In this document: piece by piece, positions 1 to 8,788 of the stretch
Layout of the letters: each line of letters opens with the position of its first letter
Position numbering within the stretch: position 1 is the stretch's first letter
Assembly (NCBI RefSeq): GCF_000695795.1
Contig: NZ_JNCA01000001.1
Coordinates: forward strand, 1 to 64,000
Length of the DNA: 64,000 bases
From: Flavobacterium seoulense
Lineage (GTDB): Bacteria > Bacteroidota > Bacteroidia > Flavobacteriales > Flavobacteriaceae
Reading direction: 5' to 3'
Translations under genes and position numbers: made by a program
Notes under the pieces: model-generated
Database searches by the model: none
Seen by the model: the letters and a program-made list of their open reading frames with translations, nothing else
What the model was told of the DNA's origin: nothing

Positions 1-11
1 TTTAGCACAGT

Positions 12-82
12 TCATTGCGAGAAACGAGGAATCTTCTTTATGTGAGTTAATTGATGAGATCCTTCCTTCGTCAGGATGACAA
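12..82. repeat. Intergenic palindromic repeat, GCGAGAAACGAGGAATC type
   Basis: The stretch carries an imperfect inverted repeat: a left arm around 17-36 reading GCGAGAAACGAGGAATCTTC and a right arm around 56-80 beginning GAGATCCTTCCTTCGTC. A related arm (GGGAGGAACGAAGCAATC) recurs at about 53913-53930. Repeats of this kind sit between genes in many flavobacterial genomes. It lies just downstream of the leftward AraC gene and could end its transcript, but I see no T-tract that proves this. Confidence 0.5.
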
Positions 83-97
83 GTTTGTGGTTATCTT

Positions 98-1048
98 CTA
101 TTTTCCTTTTTTCTGATTTTGAATCTGGAATTTCCTCGGGCTAATTCCGTTGCGTTGTGAAAAAGTAGAAGTAAAATGCTGTAATGACGAGAAGCCGCAA
201 ATAAAAGCGATTTCTGCCATATTGCTGTTTTTTTCGTTTTGAATTAACTGAATTGCTTTTTCTAGTTTTAGACTAATAATAAAACTGTTAGGCGGAAAAC
301 CGGTAAGTTTTTTTACTTCATAAGTAAATTTGGTTTTTCCCATATTGAATACCGTTGCTAAATCTTCAATATGCCATTTTTTTGTCAAATCACTTTGAAG
401 TAATTGGGTGAGTTTTTCAATAAAGTTATCGCCTTCCTGGTTACGCTGAATTTTATTCGAAAGCTGTCGGTGTAAATCAATAAAGAAATTCTCAAGAATA
501 TTTTGAACCTTAATCTCAAAACCTTCTTCCTGATAAGCTAGTTCATTTCTTAATTCGTCAAAATATTTTTTGAAATTCTTTGCTTTTTCGAGTACGGCAT
601 TATTAGAATCGCCAATCATTTCTCCAAGATTTTGCTGAAAGTTTTTCGATAATTTACTCCAGTTTCCTAATTCTAAAGCGGTATTTTTTGAAAATTCGAA
701 AGGTTTGATAATGATCCAGTTGATTTGACCAATATCCATAATTCCCGAAATACTTCCGTTTTCATGCCAGGGCGCAGTTACCGATAAATTTTCGGGTAAC
801 AATTCGATTTCTTTGCCTTCAATTACCCAGTCGTATTTTCCGCTGTTAACATAATGAATTTCGATTCCGTCGTTAAGATGTGGCCGCATGGTATCATCAA
901 TACGAACTTTAGAGAATTTCATACTACCAAACTGGCTTATAAAAGGGAGCTTTTTTAGTGGTCCTGGATTGTTTTCGTGCCACCAAACACCATAATTACC
1001 GTGCTCATCTTTCTCTCTTAGGGATTTTGGTAATAACGAGGAATTCAT
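98..1048 (-). CDS. AraC-family transcriptional regulator
   Basis: A 316-residue cytoplasmic DNA-binding regulator. The C-terminal third (about residues 210-310) has the two helix-turn-helix units of AraC proteins: a first helix region around WHIEDLATVFNMGKTKF and a second with the signature IAFICGFSSLQHFTSTFSQ followed by GISPRKF. The N-terminal ~120 residues look like the cupin-type effector-binding half (GIEIHYVNSGKYDWVIEGKE), which in this family binds a sugar or similar ligand. It is the only regulator gene in the window and is transcribed away from the PUL across a 281-base gap. It may control the PUL from there, but the neighbour-facing operator (see 1239-1252) looks like a LacI-type rather than AraC-type site, so its target is uncertain. 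No hybrid two-component sensor is present. Confidence 0.9.
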   Translation of the reverse strand: MNSSLLPKSLREKDEHGNYGVWWHENNPGPLKKLPFISQFGSMKFSKVRIDDTMRPHLNDGIEIHYVNSGKYDWVIEGKEIELLPENLSVTAPWHENGSISGIMDIGQINWIIIKPFEFSKNTALELGNWSKLSKNFQQNLGEMIGDSNNAVLEKAKNFKKYFDELRNELAYQEEGFEIKVQNILENFFIDLHRQLSNKIQRNQEGDNFIEKLTQLLQSDLTKKWHIEDLATVFNMGKTKFTYEVKKLTGFPPNSFIISLKLEKAIQLIQNEKNSNMAEIAFICGFSSLQHFTSTFSQRNGISPRKFQIQNQKKGK

Positions 1049-1329
1049 AAAATATTTTATATTAAATTGGTATAAAGATAATTATTAAATTTATTTATTG
1101 AAATTCTATTCGTTTTTATAGAATCGACCGTTGTTTAAAACTATGATTTTTTTTATATTAAAATAGGTAACTTGCCCAGCCCAATTTATTTATTATCAAG
1201 TATATTAGAGTCGACAGACTTTTTTTTTACTTAAAAAATGATAACGTTTACATTTTGTTTCTTTCAGAAGACAGTATGGTATTAAAATTGCGGAGAATCA
1301 GAATCCAATTATAATTTAAAATATATTCT
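1049..1329. promoter_or_regulatory. Divergent intergenic region upstream of the first PUL operon
   Basis: This 281-base AT-rich gap separates the leftward AraC gene from the rightward GH141 gene and must hold the promoters of both. The only clear element is the operator-like site TGATAACGTTTACA at 1239-1252, 78 bases before the GH141 start. It differs from the palindrome upstream of susC by two bases in one half. I do not see a convincing TAnnTTTG minus-7 element. Confidence 0.45.
1239..1252. promoter_or_regulatory. LacI-type operator half-perfect site
   Basis: TGATAACGTTTACA matches the palindrome TGTAAACGTTTACA found twice before susC at 12 of 14 positions, with the central AACGTT intact. 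AACGTT-centred palindromes are typical of LacI-family repressors. The 13-mer TAACGTTTACATT here recurs exactly at 22706-22718 and 51479-51491. Confidence 0.5.
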
Positions 1330-3843
1330 ATGTTTCTAAAAAACCGACATTCTTTATTGACTTTTTTACTGGTATTTTTCACCGCATTTTCACTTCAGGC
1401 TGCTGATATTTGGGTTGCCACCAATGGAAAAGATACTAATGAAGGTACTAAAGCGAGTCCGCTGGCAACAGTACACATGGCATTAAGAAAAGCAAGAGAG
1501 TTACGTCGATTAAAAGATGCATCTGTAAAAGGCGGAATTCATATTATCATCAAAGACGGAACGTATTATTTTGACGAACCTTTGTTTGTAAGACCGGAAG
1601 ATTCAGGAACTGCTGATAGTCCTACAACAATTGAAGCCGATGTGAATGCAAAACCTGTTTTTAATGGAGGAATCGAAATTAAAAACTGGAAAAAAACTAC
1701 TACTGCAATCAACGGATTAAAAAAAGGAACGGTATGGGTTGCTGATGCACCGGAAATAGGCGGAGAAACTATTAATTACCGTCAACTTTGGGTAAACGAT
1801 GTAAAAGCAGTTCGCGCTAAAAATACAGCCGGAACTACAATGGAGAGAATTTTGTCCTGGGACAAAGAGACTGAAACCTGCTGGATTCCTTTCAAAGACA
1901 AATCGGTTAAGTTTGAGCCGGGAATGGAAATGTTTATCGTACAATGGTGGGCAATTGCTAATTTACGTATCAAAAACATCGAAGTTAAAAAAGACAGCGC
2001 CCGATTGTCATTCGAAAAACCAGAAAGCCGTATCCAAAGCGAGCACCCTTGGCCAGCACCATGGATTTCAAAAAATAACGGAAACTCAGTTTTTCAATTA
2101 AATAATGCCATGTCATTATTAAACGAAGCGGGCGAATGGTTTCTTGACAGAAGAAATCGTAAAATTTATTATATCCCAAGAGCTGGTGAAAATATGGCTA
2201 CAGCCAAAGTAACTGTGCCTGTTCTGGAAAATTTGGTTGAAATAAAAGGAACTATTGATTCGCCGGTACATGATGTGAAATTCAAAGGAATTTCGTTTCA
2301 GTACAGCAATTGGCTTCGTCCTTCACAGCAAGGTCACGTTCCATTGCAGGCAGGAATGTACTTACTGGATGCTTACAAATTGAAAATTCCGGGAACTCCT
2401 AATCAGGCTAATCTGGAAAATCAAGGTTGGGTAGGAAGACCAAGAGCAGCTGTGGAAGTGAATTTTGCCAACAATACCGTTTTTGAATCTTGTAGTTTTG
2501 AGCATTTGTCTTCTACAGGTTTAGATTTAAATAAAGGAACGAATAACAACAAAGTACAAGGAAATCTTTTTAAAGACATTGGAGGAAACGGAATTGCATT
2601 AGGTGTTTTCTCTGAAGAAGCTTTTGAGGCGCATTTACCTTATGTTGTAAAAGACGAAAGAGAATTGTGTTCGAATGAACTGGTGGCTGATAATATGATT
2701 ACTAATGTTGCCAATGAAGATTGGGGATGTTTAGGAATTGCTGCTGGTTTTGTTAGAAATTTAACTATCGAGCACAACGAAATTTCAGATGTGGCTTACA
2801 GCGGAATCTCAATGGGTTGGGGCTGGACTCACACCGAAAATGTGATGAAAAACAATAAAATATTGGCCAATAAAATTCATCATTATGCCAAACATTTACA
2901 TGATGTAGCCGGAATTTATACGCTTTCGTCGCAAGCAAATAGCAGAATTGAAGAAAATTATATAGATAAAGTATATAACAGCCCCTATGCACACGATCCA
3001 TTTTTATGGTTGTATTTGTATACCGATGAAGGTTCGCAACATTTTACCATTCAAAACAACTGGATTCCAATTCAGAAAATCTTAAAAAATAATAATGGTC
3101 CTGCCGGAAATATCTGGAAAGACAATTATGCTTTTGTTGATCCAAAAATCAAAGAAAATGCAGGAATTCGTGCGCCATTTGCTGAGTTGAAAAAGCAGGT
3201 AGTTATAGACGAAGCCTGGGGATTACAAGAAATGCCAAAATCGGTAGCGATAGAATTAATCGGGAAGAATTTTGATATCGAAAAAATCAAATCGACGATA
3301 AAAGGTTTCCGAATTGTAGGTGAAGAATTGCACCAATGGGAAAATCATCTGGTAATTTACGGATTGATGAATCAGCCGGAAAGAACAAAAAGAAAATTGG
3401 CGTTAGCATTTCCGGAATTAGAAATTAAAATCTACGAAAATCCAGTATATGATTTTCAAAATTTCGAAAGATGTAAGGATTCAAAACCGGCATCAGAATG
3501 GGAAAATATTGTATTGACAGCTAATTTAGTTGCTGACGAAAAAATGCAAAAAGAATATCTGGATTATCACACGACTCAATTTGAAAAATGGCCGGAAATC
3601 GCTAAAGGTTTCTGTAATGCCGATTTTCAACAATTACAGGTTTTCAAAAACGGAAGACAATTAGTGCTGGTTATAAGTATTCCAAAAGGAGAAAATTTGG
3701 ATAAACTAAATCCAAAAACTACTCAAAACAATCCGCGTGTAGACGAATGGAATGCTTTGATGAAAAAATACCAAACAGGTATTGAAGATGCAAAATCGGG
3801 AGAAACCTGGATTTTATTGAAAAAGCTTGAAGACAAAAAATAA
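1330..3843 (+). CDS. GH141-like right-handed beta-helix glycosidase fused to an L-rhamnose/L-fucose mutarotase-type domain
   Basis: An 837-residue exported protein with a signal peptide ending near LQA (residue ~24). Residues ~25-620 form a right-handed parallel beta-helix beginning DIWVATNGKDTNEGTKASPL, the entry motif of GH141-type proteins; the family founder is an alpha-L-fucosidase acting on RG-II. The last ~100 residues match the L-rhamnose mutarotase family (dimeric alpha-beta barrel): EYLDYHTTQFEKWPEI contains Y743 and H747, which line up with Tyr18 and His22 of E. coli RhaM, followed by a strand QVFKNGRQLVLVISI. The ~90 residues before it (around 630-720) may be a second, degenerate barrel half. 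The fusion suggests that one polypeptide releases a 6-deoxyhexose and interconverts its anomers. First gene of the rightward cluster, followed by dehydrogenase and symporter genes. The fold is clear; the fucosidase activity is inferred. Confidence 0.75.
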   Translation: MFLKNRHSLLTFLLVFFTAFSLQAADIWVATNGKDTNEGTKASPLATVHMALRKARELRRLKDASVKGGIHIIIKDGTYYFDEPLFVRPEDSGTADSPTTIEADVNAKPVFNGGIEIKNWKKTTTAINGLKKGTVWVADAPEIGGETINYRQLWVNDVKAVRAKNTAGTTMERILSWDKETETCWIPFKDKSVKFEPGMEMFIVQWWAIANLRIKNIEVKKDSARLSFEKPESRIQSEHPWPAPWISKNNGNSVFQLNNAMSLLNEAGEWFLDRRNRKIYYIPRAGENMATAKVTVPVLENLVEIKGTIDSPVHDVKFKGISFQYSNWLRPSQQGHVPLQAGMYLLDAYKLKIPGTPNQANLENQGWVGRPRAAVEVNFANNTVFESCSFEHLSSTGLDLNKGTNNNKVQGNLFKDIGGNGIALGVFSEEAFEAHLPYVVKDERELCSNELVADNMITNVANEDWGCLGIAAGFVRNLTIEHNEISDVAYSGISMGWGWTHTENVMKNNKILANKIHHYAKHLHDVAGIYTLSSQANSRIEENYIDKVYNSPYAHDPFLWLYLYTDEGSQHFTIQNNWIPIQKILKNNNGPAGNIWKDNYAFVDPKIKENAGIRAPFAELKKQVVIDEAWGLQEMPKSVAIELIGKNFDIEKIKSTIKGFRIVGEELHQWENHLVIYGLMNQPERTKRKLALAFPELEIKIYENPVYDFQNFERCKDSKPASEWENIVLTANLVADEKMQKEYLDYHTTQFEKWPEIAKGFCNADFQQLQVFKNGRQLVLVISIPKGENLDKLNPKTTQNNPRVDEWNALMKKYQTGIEDAKSGETWILLKKLEDKK

Positions 3844-3899
3844 TTAAACCACAGATTAAAGAATTAACACAAAACTAATAGTAAACTAAATAGAAATCA

Positions 3900-4964
3900 A
3901 TGTTAAAAATAGCCATTTTAGGTCTTGGAGAAGGACGTAGTACCATGTCAGCAGCTATCGAAAGTAGCAAAGTAGAACTGGTAAAAGTATGTGACAGAAA
4001 TGAAGAATTGTGCAAGCAAAGAGCAAAGGAATTTGATTTTCATTCGTATACCACTAATTATGATGATTTATTAAAAGACGAAGCTATTGATATCATTGCT
4101 ATTTATACGCCGGATCATTTACATGCTGAACACGTAAAACAAGCTTTATTGCACGGTAAACACGTAGTTTGTACTAAGCCTTTCATTGATGATCTTTCAG
4201 ATGCTAAAGAATTATTAGAATTAAGTGAGAAAACAGGAAAGAAAGTTTTTATAGGACAAAGTTCTCGTTTTTTCGAACCGGCTAAAAGACAAAGAGCCGA
4301 TTATGAAGCAGGATTAATTGGAGATTTGATTACCATTGAAGCTCAATATCATGCTGACCACCGTTGGTTTTTAAAGAAAGAATGGTCATTATTACAATCT
4401 TTCAAATGGTTGTATGGTGGTTTGAGTCATCCTGTAGATTTCATTCGTTGGTATTTACCAAATATCGAAGAAGTGATGGGTTACGGAATGATTAGCAGCA
4501 ACGGAAAATCGGCGGGATTGAAAAATGAAGATACGATGCATTTTATTTTCAAAGCTACTGATGGACGTATTGCGAGAGTTAGTGGGGTTTATACTTCGCC
4601 AACACAGCCAGCTCAACGTGACAGCGGAATGAGTACAATTTTAAGAGCAACTGAAGGAGCCAGCCAGGCTGATTATCACGAATTGCGTTATGCAGTTACC
4701 GATAAAACAGGCGAAGAGAAAGTAATCACTTGGGGAGATTCAACATTAAAATATTATTTCCGTTTTGAAGGACAAAGTCATCACGGAGGAGAATACCAAA
4801 ACTATTTGGAATATTTTGCTGATAGTATTGAGCAAGGTTTCACAGCATATCCGGATATGAAAGAAGGAATTGGAACTGTAGCTTTATTACAGGCAATGGA
4901 CAAAACATTACAAACAGGAATGCCGGTAAAAATTGCTGATGTTCTTAACGAATATGGACTATGA
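3900..4964 (+). CDS. Gfo/Idh/MocA-family NAD(P)-dependent oxidoreductase
   Basis: A 354-residue cytoplasmic protein with no signal peptide. The N-terminal Rossmann fold starts with KIAILGLGEGR, continues with an acidic strand end VKVCDRNEE that would hold the cofactor ribose, and carries the family motif as CTKPF (around residue 96), where the usual EKP has become TKP. The C-terminal alpha/beta substrate domain runs from about residue 125 to 350. Family members oxidise or reduce sugars and inositols. It sits 56 bases after the GH141-mutarotase gene and its last four bases overlap the start of the symporter (ATGA), so the three are translationally coupled. This suggests that it oxidises the sugar released by the first enzyme and imported by the symporter. 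The substrate cannot be read from sequence. Confidence 0.85.
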   Translation: MLKIAILGLGEGRSTMSAAIESSKVELVKVCDRNEELCKQRAKEFDFHSYTTNYDDLLKDEAIDIIAIYTPDHLHAEHVKQALLHGKHVVCTKPFIDDLSDAKELLELSEKTGKKVFIGQSSRFFEPAKRQRADYEAGLIGDLITIEAQYHADHRWFLKKEWSLLQSFKWLYGGLSHPVDFIRWYLPNIEEVMGYGMISSNGKSAGLKNEDTMHFIFKATDGRIARVSGVYTSPTQPAQRDSGMSTILRATEGASQADYHELRYAVTDKTGEEKVITWGDSTLKYYFRFEGQSHHGGEYQNYLEYFADSIEQGFTAYPDMKEGIGTVALLQAMDKTLQTGMPVKIADVLNEYGL

Positions 4965-6544
4965 ATAATAGTATCTACGAAAAGCTAACTGCTTTAGATT
5001 TTATCATTGTAGCTGTTTATTTAGTTACTTTATTAATAATAGGTTATGTCGTGAGTGTAAAACAAAGCAAGAAAAATGAAACACTTTTTCTTGCCGGAAA
5101 TTCGCTTAACTGGTACAATATTGGTTTCAACATGTGGGGGACTAATGTAGGACCTTCGTCATTATTAGCTTTTGCCAGTATTGGTTACGCAACGGGTATT
5201 GTAGCAGGAAATTTTGAGTGGTACGCCTTTGTGTTTTTAATGCTTTTAGCTATGGTCTTTGCACCGCGTTATATCGCATCTAAGGTAAATACTATGCCTG
5301 AATATATGGGAAATCGTTATGGTGATAGTACACAGACAATTTTGGCCTGGTATGCTATGGTTAAAATTCTGGTGAGCTGGTTATCATTAGGTTTATTCAG
5401 TGGTGGGGTTTTAGTACGTCAGATTCTTGGAATTCCAATGTGGCAAAGTGTAACTGTTTTGGTAATTTTTTCAGGAATTTTTACGTATGCCGGTGGATTG
5501 AAAGCCATAGCAAAAGTTAATGTTTTTCAGATGATTTTACTAATTGTGGTATCGCTTACGCTATCGTATTTAGGTTTGCAAAAAGTAGGTGGAATCGAAG
5601 CTTTGATTGCTAAGACACCATCTAATTTCTGGAATTTAGTTCGTCCGGCAGATGACGCTCACTATCCATGGCCAGCTATTTTACTGGGTTATCCGGTGGC
5701 AGCAGTGGCTTTCTTTTGTACTGATCAATCGATGGTGCAGAGTGTGTTAGGAGCTAAGAATTTAGAGCAGGGACAATTAGGAGTAAATTTTATTGGTTGG
5801 CTAAAAGTAATGGCTTTACCATTGTTTATGTTACCGGGTATTTTATGTTATGTATTATATCCTGAATTAGGAGATAATTCCGATTTAGCTTATATGACAA
5901 TGGTGACTAATTTATTCCCAAGCGGAATGAATGGTTTGGTTATTTGTGTGATGATTGCTGTTTTAGTGGCCACTATTGGGTCTTCATTAAATGCTTTGAG
6001 TACGGTTTTTACTAATGATATTTATGTAAAAAAGATGAATCCGCAAGCATCAGTTCAGGATCAAATTAAAATTGGTCGATTGACAATTGCGGCAGGTTGT
6101 GTACTTTCAATTTTAATAGCTGTTGCGATTGATAATATTAAGGGGCAAAATTTATTCAATATTTTCCAGGCGGTATTAGGATTCTTAGCGCCATCATTAT
6201 CGGTTGTTTTCTTGTTGAGTGTTTTCTGGAAACGTACTACTAAAAAAGCGGTAAATGCTACGCTATCTTGGGGTTCGGCTTTCAGTTTGTTTGTTGGAAT
6301 CTTATATTTATGGATTTTCCCTGCCGATGCTTATCCCGTATGGCCTCACTTTTTACTAATTTCTTTTTACATTTTTGCCGTATTATTAGTAGCAGCAATT
6401 ATCATTTCATTGGTTGATAAAAACCCTGAAATCAATGAAACTGATGAAACTGATATTCCAAAAACCAGTAAGCGGGTGAAACTGTTATTTGGTTTATTGG
6501 GGATTAGCATTTTTGTTTTGTACATGATTTTTAATTTTAATTAA
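4961..6544 (+). CDS. Sodium:solute symporter (SSS family), probable sugar importer
   Basis: A 527-residue inner-membrane protein with about 13-14 hydrophobic helices and no signal peptide. Family features are the early loop LFLAGNSLNWYNIGFNMWGT with the conserved GPSSLLAFASIGYA that follows, and the sodium-site helix with GSSLNALSTVFTNDIY. Bacteroidota PULs often carry SSS or MFS symporters to bring a monosaccharide from the periplasm into the cytoplasm. The ATG overlaps the stop of the Gfo/Idh gene by four bases, and the next gene (GH78) starts two bases downstream of its stop, so the order dehydrogenase-symporter-rhamnosidase is a tight operon. L-rhamnose or L-fucose is the likeliest cargo given the flanking mutarotase fusion and GH78, but that is inference. 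Confidence 0.85.
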   Translation: MNNSIYEKLTALDFIIVAVYLVTLLIIGYVVSVKQSKKNETLFLAGNSLNWYNIGFNMWGTNVGPSSLLAFASIGYATGIVAGNFEWYAFVFLMLLAMVFAPRYIASKVNTMPEYMGNRYGDSTQTILAWYAMVKILVSWLSLGLFSGGVLVRQILGIPMWQSVTVLVIFSGIFTYAGGLKAIAKVNVFQMILLIVVSLTLSYLGLQKVGGIEALIAKTPSNFWNLVRPADDAHYPWPAILLGYPVAAVAFFCTDQSMVQSVLGAKNLEQGQLGVNFIGWLKVMALPLFMLPGILCYVLYPELGDNSDLAYMTMVTNLFPSGMNGLVICVMIAVLVATIGSSLNALSTVFTNDIYVKKMNPQASVQDQIKIGRLTIAAGCVLSILIAVAIDNIKGQNLFNIFQAVLGFLAPSLSVVFLLSVFWKRTTKKAVNATLSWGSAFSLFVGILYLWIFPADAYPVWPHFLLISFYIFAVLLVAAIIISLVDKNPEINETDETDIPKTSKRVKLLFGLLGISIFVLYMIFNFN

Positions 6545-6545
6545 T

Positions 6546-8726
6546 ATGATCACATTTACTTCTTTACGTCAGCGTTTTAGAGCAATCTTTTGCATTATTG
6601 CATTGTTATTTTTATCCGAAATGGCTTCGGCTCAAACCTGGATTTGGTATCCGGGCGATTTCGAAGTTTGGTTAAGCAATAAAATGCAGGTAAGACGTAC
6701 CGAACGTGAAGCAGTATTTCCACCACTTTGGCAATATTACAGTCCGTATGCTTTAGTTACTTTTCAAACTGAGGTAGATATTCCGGTACAAGACGAAGTA
6801 AAAATTTATTCTGAAGGACCTTTTCAATTGCTTTTAGATGGAGTTCAAATTTATGGACAGCCAAAATCAATAAAAATTCCTGCCGGGAAACATAAAATTT
6901 CCTTCAAAGTATACAATCAGGAAGTGTTGCCGGCTATTTATATTGCTGGTAAGTATGTAAAATCAGATGCATCCTGGAAGGTGACTAATGAAGATAAACT
7001 TTGGATTGATGAAAATGGAAAAGCACAACAATCAGGAACACCATGGGTGCCTGTGGGTACTTGGAATTTTGATTTACCAGAGAGTAAACCTTCCGAATTC
7101 AAACTAACAACAAAACCTATGAGCGCCAAAAAAACGGAGAAAATAGGAGCTGGTCAGTTAATCGATTTTGGAAAAGAAACTTTTGGTTATATCAAAATTC
7201 ACGGTTTAAAAGGAAAAGGGAAACTAGCATTGTATTATGGTGAATCTCGTGAAGAAGCTTTGGATTCTGCCAAATGCGAAACTTTAGACCACTTATCTTT
7301 TGACGGAAAGCAATCAGAAACTTATACACACGATGGTTCGAAAGCCTTCCGTTATGTTCAGGTGCAGGCAGATGCAGGTGTAAAATACGATTCGATTTCG
7401 ATGTTGTATGAATATTTGCCATTGGATTACCGTGGTGCATTCAAATCTTCGGACAAACAATTGAATCAAATTTGGGATGTTTCGGCTTATACGATGCATT
7501 TAACATCTCGCGAATTTTTTATAGACGGGATTAAACGCGACCGTTGGGTTTGGTCAGGCGATGCGTATCAAAGTTATTTAATGAATTATTATTTGTTCTT
7601 TGATTCGCCTTCTGTAGAAAGAACATTGTTGGCCCTTCGTGGTAAAGAACCTGTAACGGCTCATGTAAATATCATAATGGATTATTCTCTGTATTGGTTT
7701 GTGGGTGTTTACGATTACTATTTACATACAGGAGATACAAAATTTATCCAAACTTTTTATCCAAGAATGAAATCGTTGATGGAATTCTGCTTAGAAAGAA
7801 GAAACAAAAACGGATTCCTGGAGCCATTAGAAGGCGATTGGGTTTTTATTGATTGGGCAAACGGATTACCAAAAACAGGCGAGGTTAGTTTTGAGCAAAT
7901 GCTTTTAGCAAGAAGTTTGGAAGCTATGGCAGTTAGTGCTGAAATTGCAGGTCAAAAGGATGACCAAAAACAGTATAAAAAACTAGCAGATGATTTAAAA
8001 ACTAAATTATTTGATGTGTTTTGGGACAAGAAACAAAACGTCATGAAGCATCAGCGTATAGATGGTAAAATACAGGATATTGTAACCAGATACGCTAATA
8101 TGTTTGGTATTTTCTTTAATTATTTTAATGAAGAACAAAAACAAAGCGTAAAAAATAAGGTGCTGCTGAATAAAGATGTTCTTCAAATCACAACACCATA
8201 CATGCGTTTTTATGAGTTGGAAGCTTTGTGCGCAATGGGCGAACAAAATTACGTGTTGAAAGAAATGAAAGACTATTGGGGCGGAATGTTAAAAGAAGGC
8301 GCAACATCTTTCTGGGAAGAATACAATCCAAGTAAAAAAGGGACGGAACATTTAACGATGTATGGACGTCCTTATGGAAAAAGCCTTTGTCACGCCTGGG
8401 GAGCAAGTCCGATTTATTTATTAGGAAAGTATTATTTAGGTGTAAAACCAACAGCTCCGGGTTATAACGAATATGAAATCAAACCGAATTTAGGTGGATT
8501 GCAATGGATGGAAGGAAAAGTGCCTACGCCAAATGGAGAAGTAGCATTGTATGTAAGCAAATCAGAGATCAAAGTAAAAGCCGCTGAAGGTGAAGGTAAA
8601 TTGATTATTGAAAGTAAATCGAAACCAAAATCGAATTCAGGAACAATTACAGAATTGGCAAAAAACAAATACCAATTGATTGTTAAGCCAAATGTGGAAT
8701 ACAAAGTAAGTTACAAAGCAATTTAA
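6546..8726 (+). CDS. GH78 alpha-L-rhamnosidase
   Basis: A 726-residue exported enzyme with signal peptide ending near ASAQ (residue ~29). Beta-rich accessory domains occupy ~30-290, including a jelly-roll segment with DFGKETFGYIKIHGLKGKG that is typical of GH78. The catalytic (alpha/alpha)6 barrel spans ~295-640 and carries the family signature as IDGIKRDRWVWSGDAY, in which D327 is the likely general acid and the second Asp of WSGD the conserved partner. A short C-terminal beta domain ends with NVEYKVSY. GH78 enzymes remove terminal alpha-L-rhamnose from pectin side chains and rhamnogalacturonan. It lacks the long N-terminal module of the other two GH78 proteins in this window (47231 and 55883), so these are probably distinct specificities rather than recent copies. 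Confidence 0.85.
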   Translation: MITFTSLRQRFRAIFCIIALLFLSEMASAQTWIWYPGDFEVWLSNKMQVRRTEREAVFPPLWQYYSPYALVTFQTEVDIPVQDEVKIYSEGPFQLLLDGVQIYGQPKSIKIPAGKHKISFKVYNQEVLPAIYIAGKYVKSDASWKVTNEDKLWIDENGKAQQSGTPWVPVGTWNFDLPESKPSEFKLTTKPMSAKKTEKIGAGQLIDFGKETFGYIKIHGLKGKGKLALYYGESREEALDSAKCETLDHLSFDGKQSETYTHDGSKAFRYVQVQADAGVKYDSISMLYEYLPLDYRGAFKSSDKQLNQIWDVSAYTMHLTSREFFIDGIKRDRWVWSGDAYQSYLMNYYLFFDSPSVERTLLALRGKEPVTAHVNIIMDYSLYWFVGVYDYYLHTGDTKFIQTFYPRMKSLMEFCLERRNKNGFLEPLEGDWVFIDWANGLPKTGEVSFEQMLLARSLEAMAVSAEIAGQKDDQKQYKKLADDLKTKLFDVFWDKKQNVMKHQRIDGKIQDIVTRYANMFGIFFNYFNEEQKQSVKNKVLLNKDVLQITTPYMRFYELEALCAMGEQNYVLKEMKDYWGGMLKEGATSFWEEYNPSKKGTEHLTMYGRPYGKSLCHAWGASPIYLLGKYYLGVKPTAPGYNEYEIKPNLGGLQWMEGKVPTPNGEVALYVSKSEIKVKAAEGEGKLIIESKSKPKSNSGTITELAKNKYQLIVKPNVEYKVSYKAI

Positions 8727-8748
8727 ATAATAATTTCAACTAAACTAG

Positions 8749-8773
8749 CGCAGGATTCATAATCCTGAGGTCG
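8749..8773. repeat. Short intergenic hairpin, CAGGATT-CAT-AATCCTG
   Basis: A perfect 7-bp stem with a 3-base loop (8751-8757 and 8761-8767) followed by GAGGTCG, lying 15 bases before the next start codon. The same kind of small CCTGA-type hairpin is a common flavobacterial intergenic repeat. It has no T-run, so it is more likely a repeat or RNA-stability element than a terminator. Confidence 0.4.
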
Positions 8774-8788
8774 TTAAATGAAAAAAAG

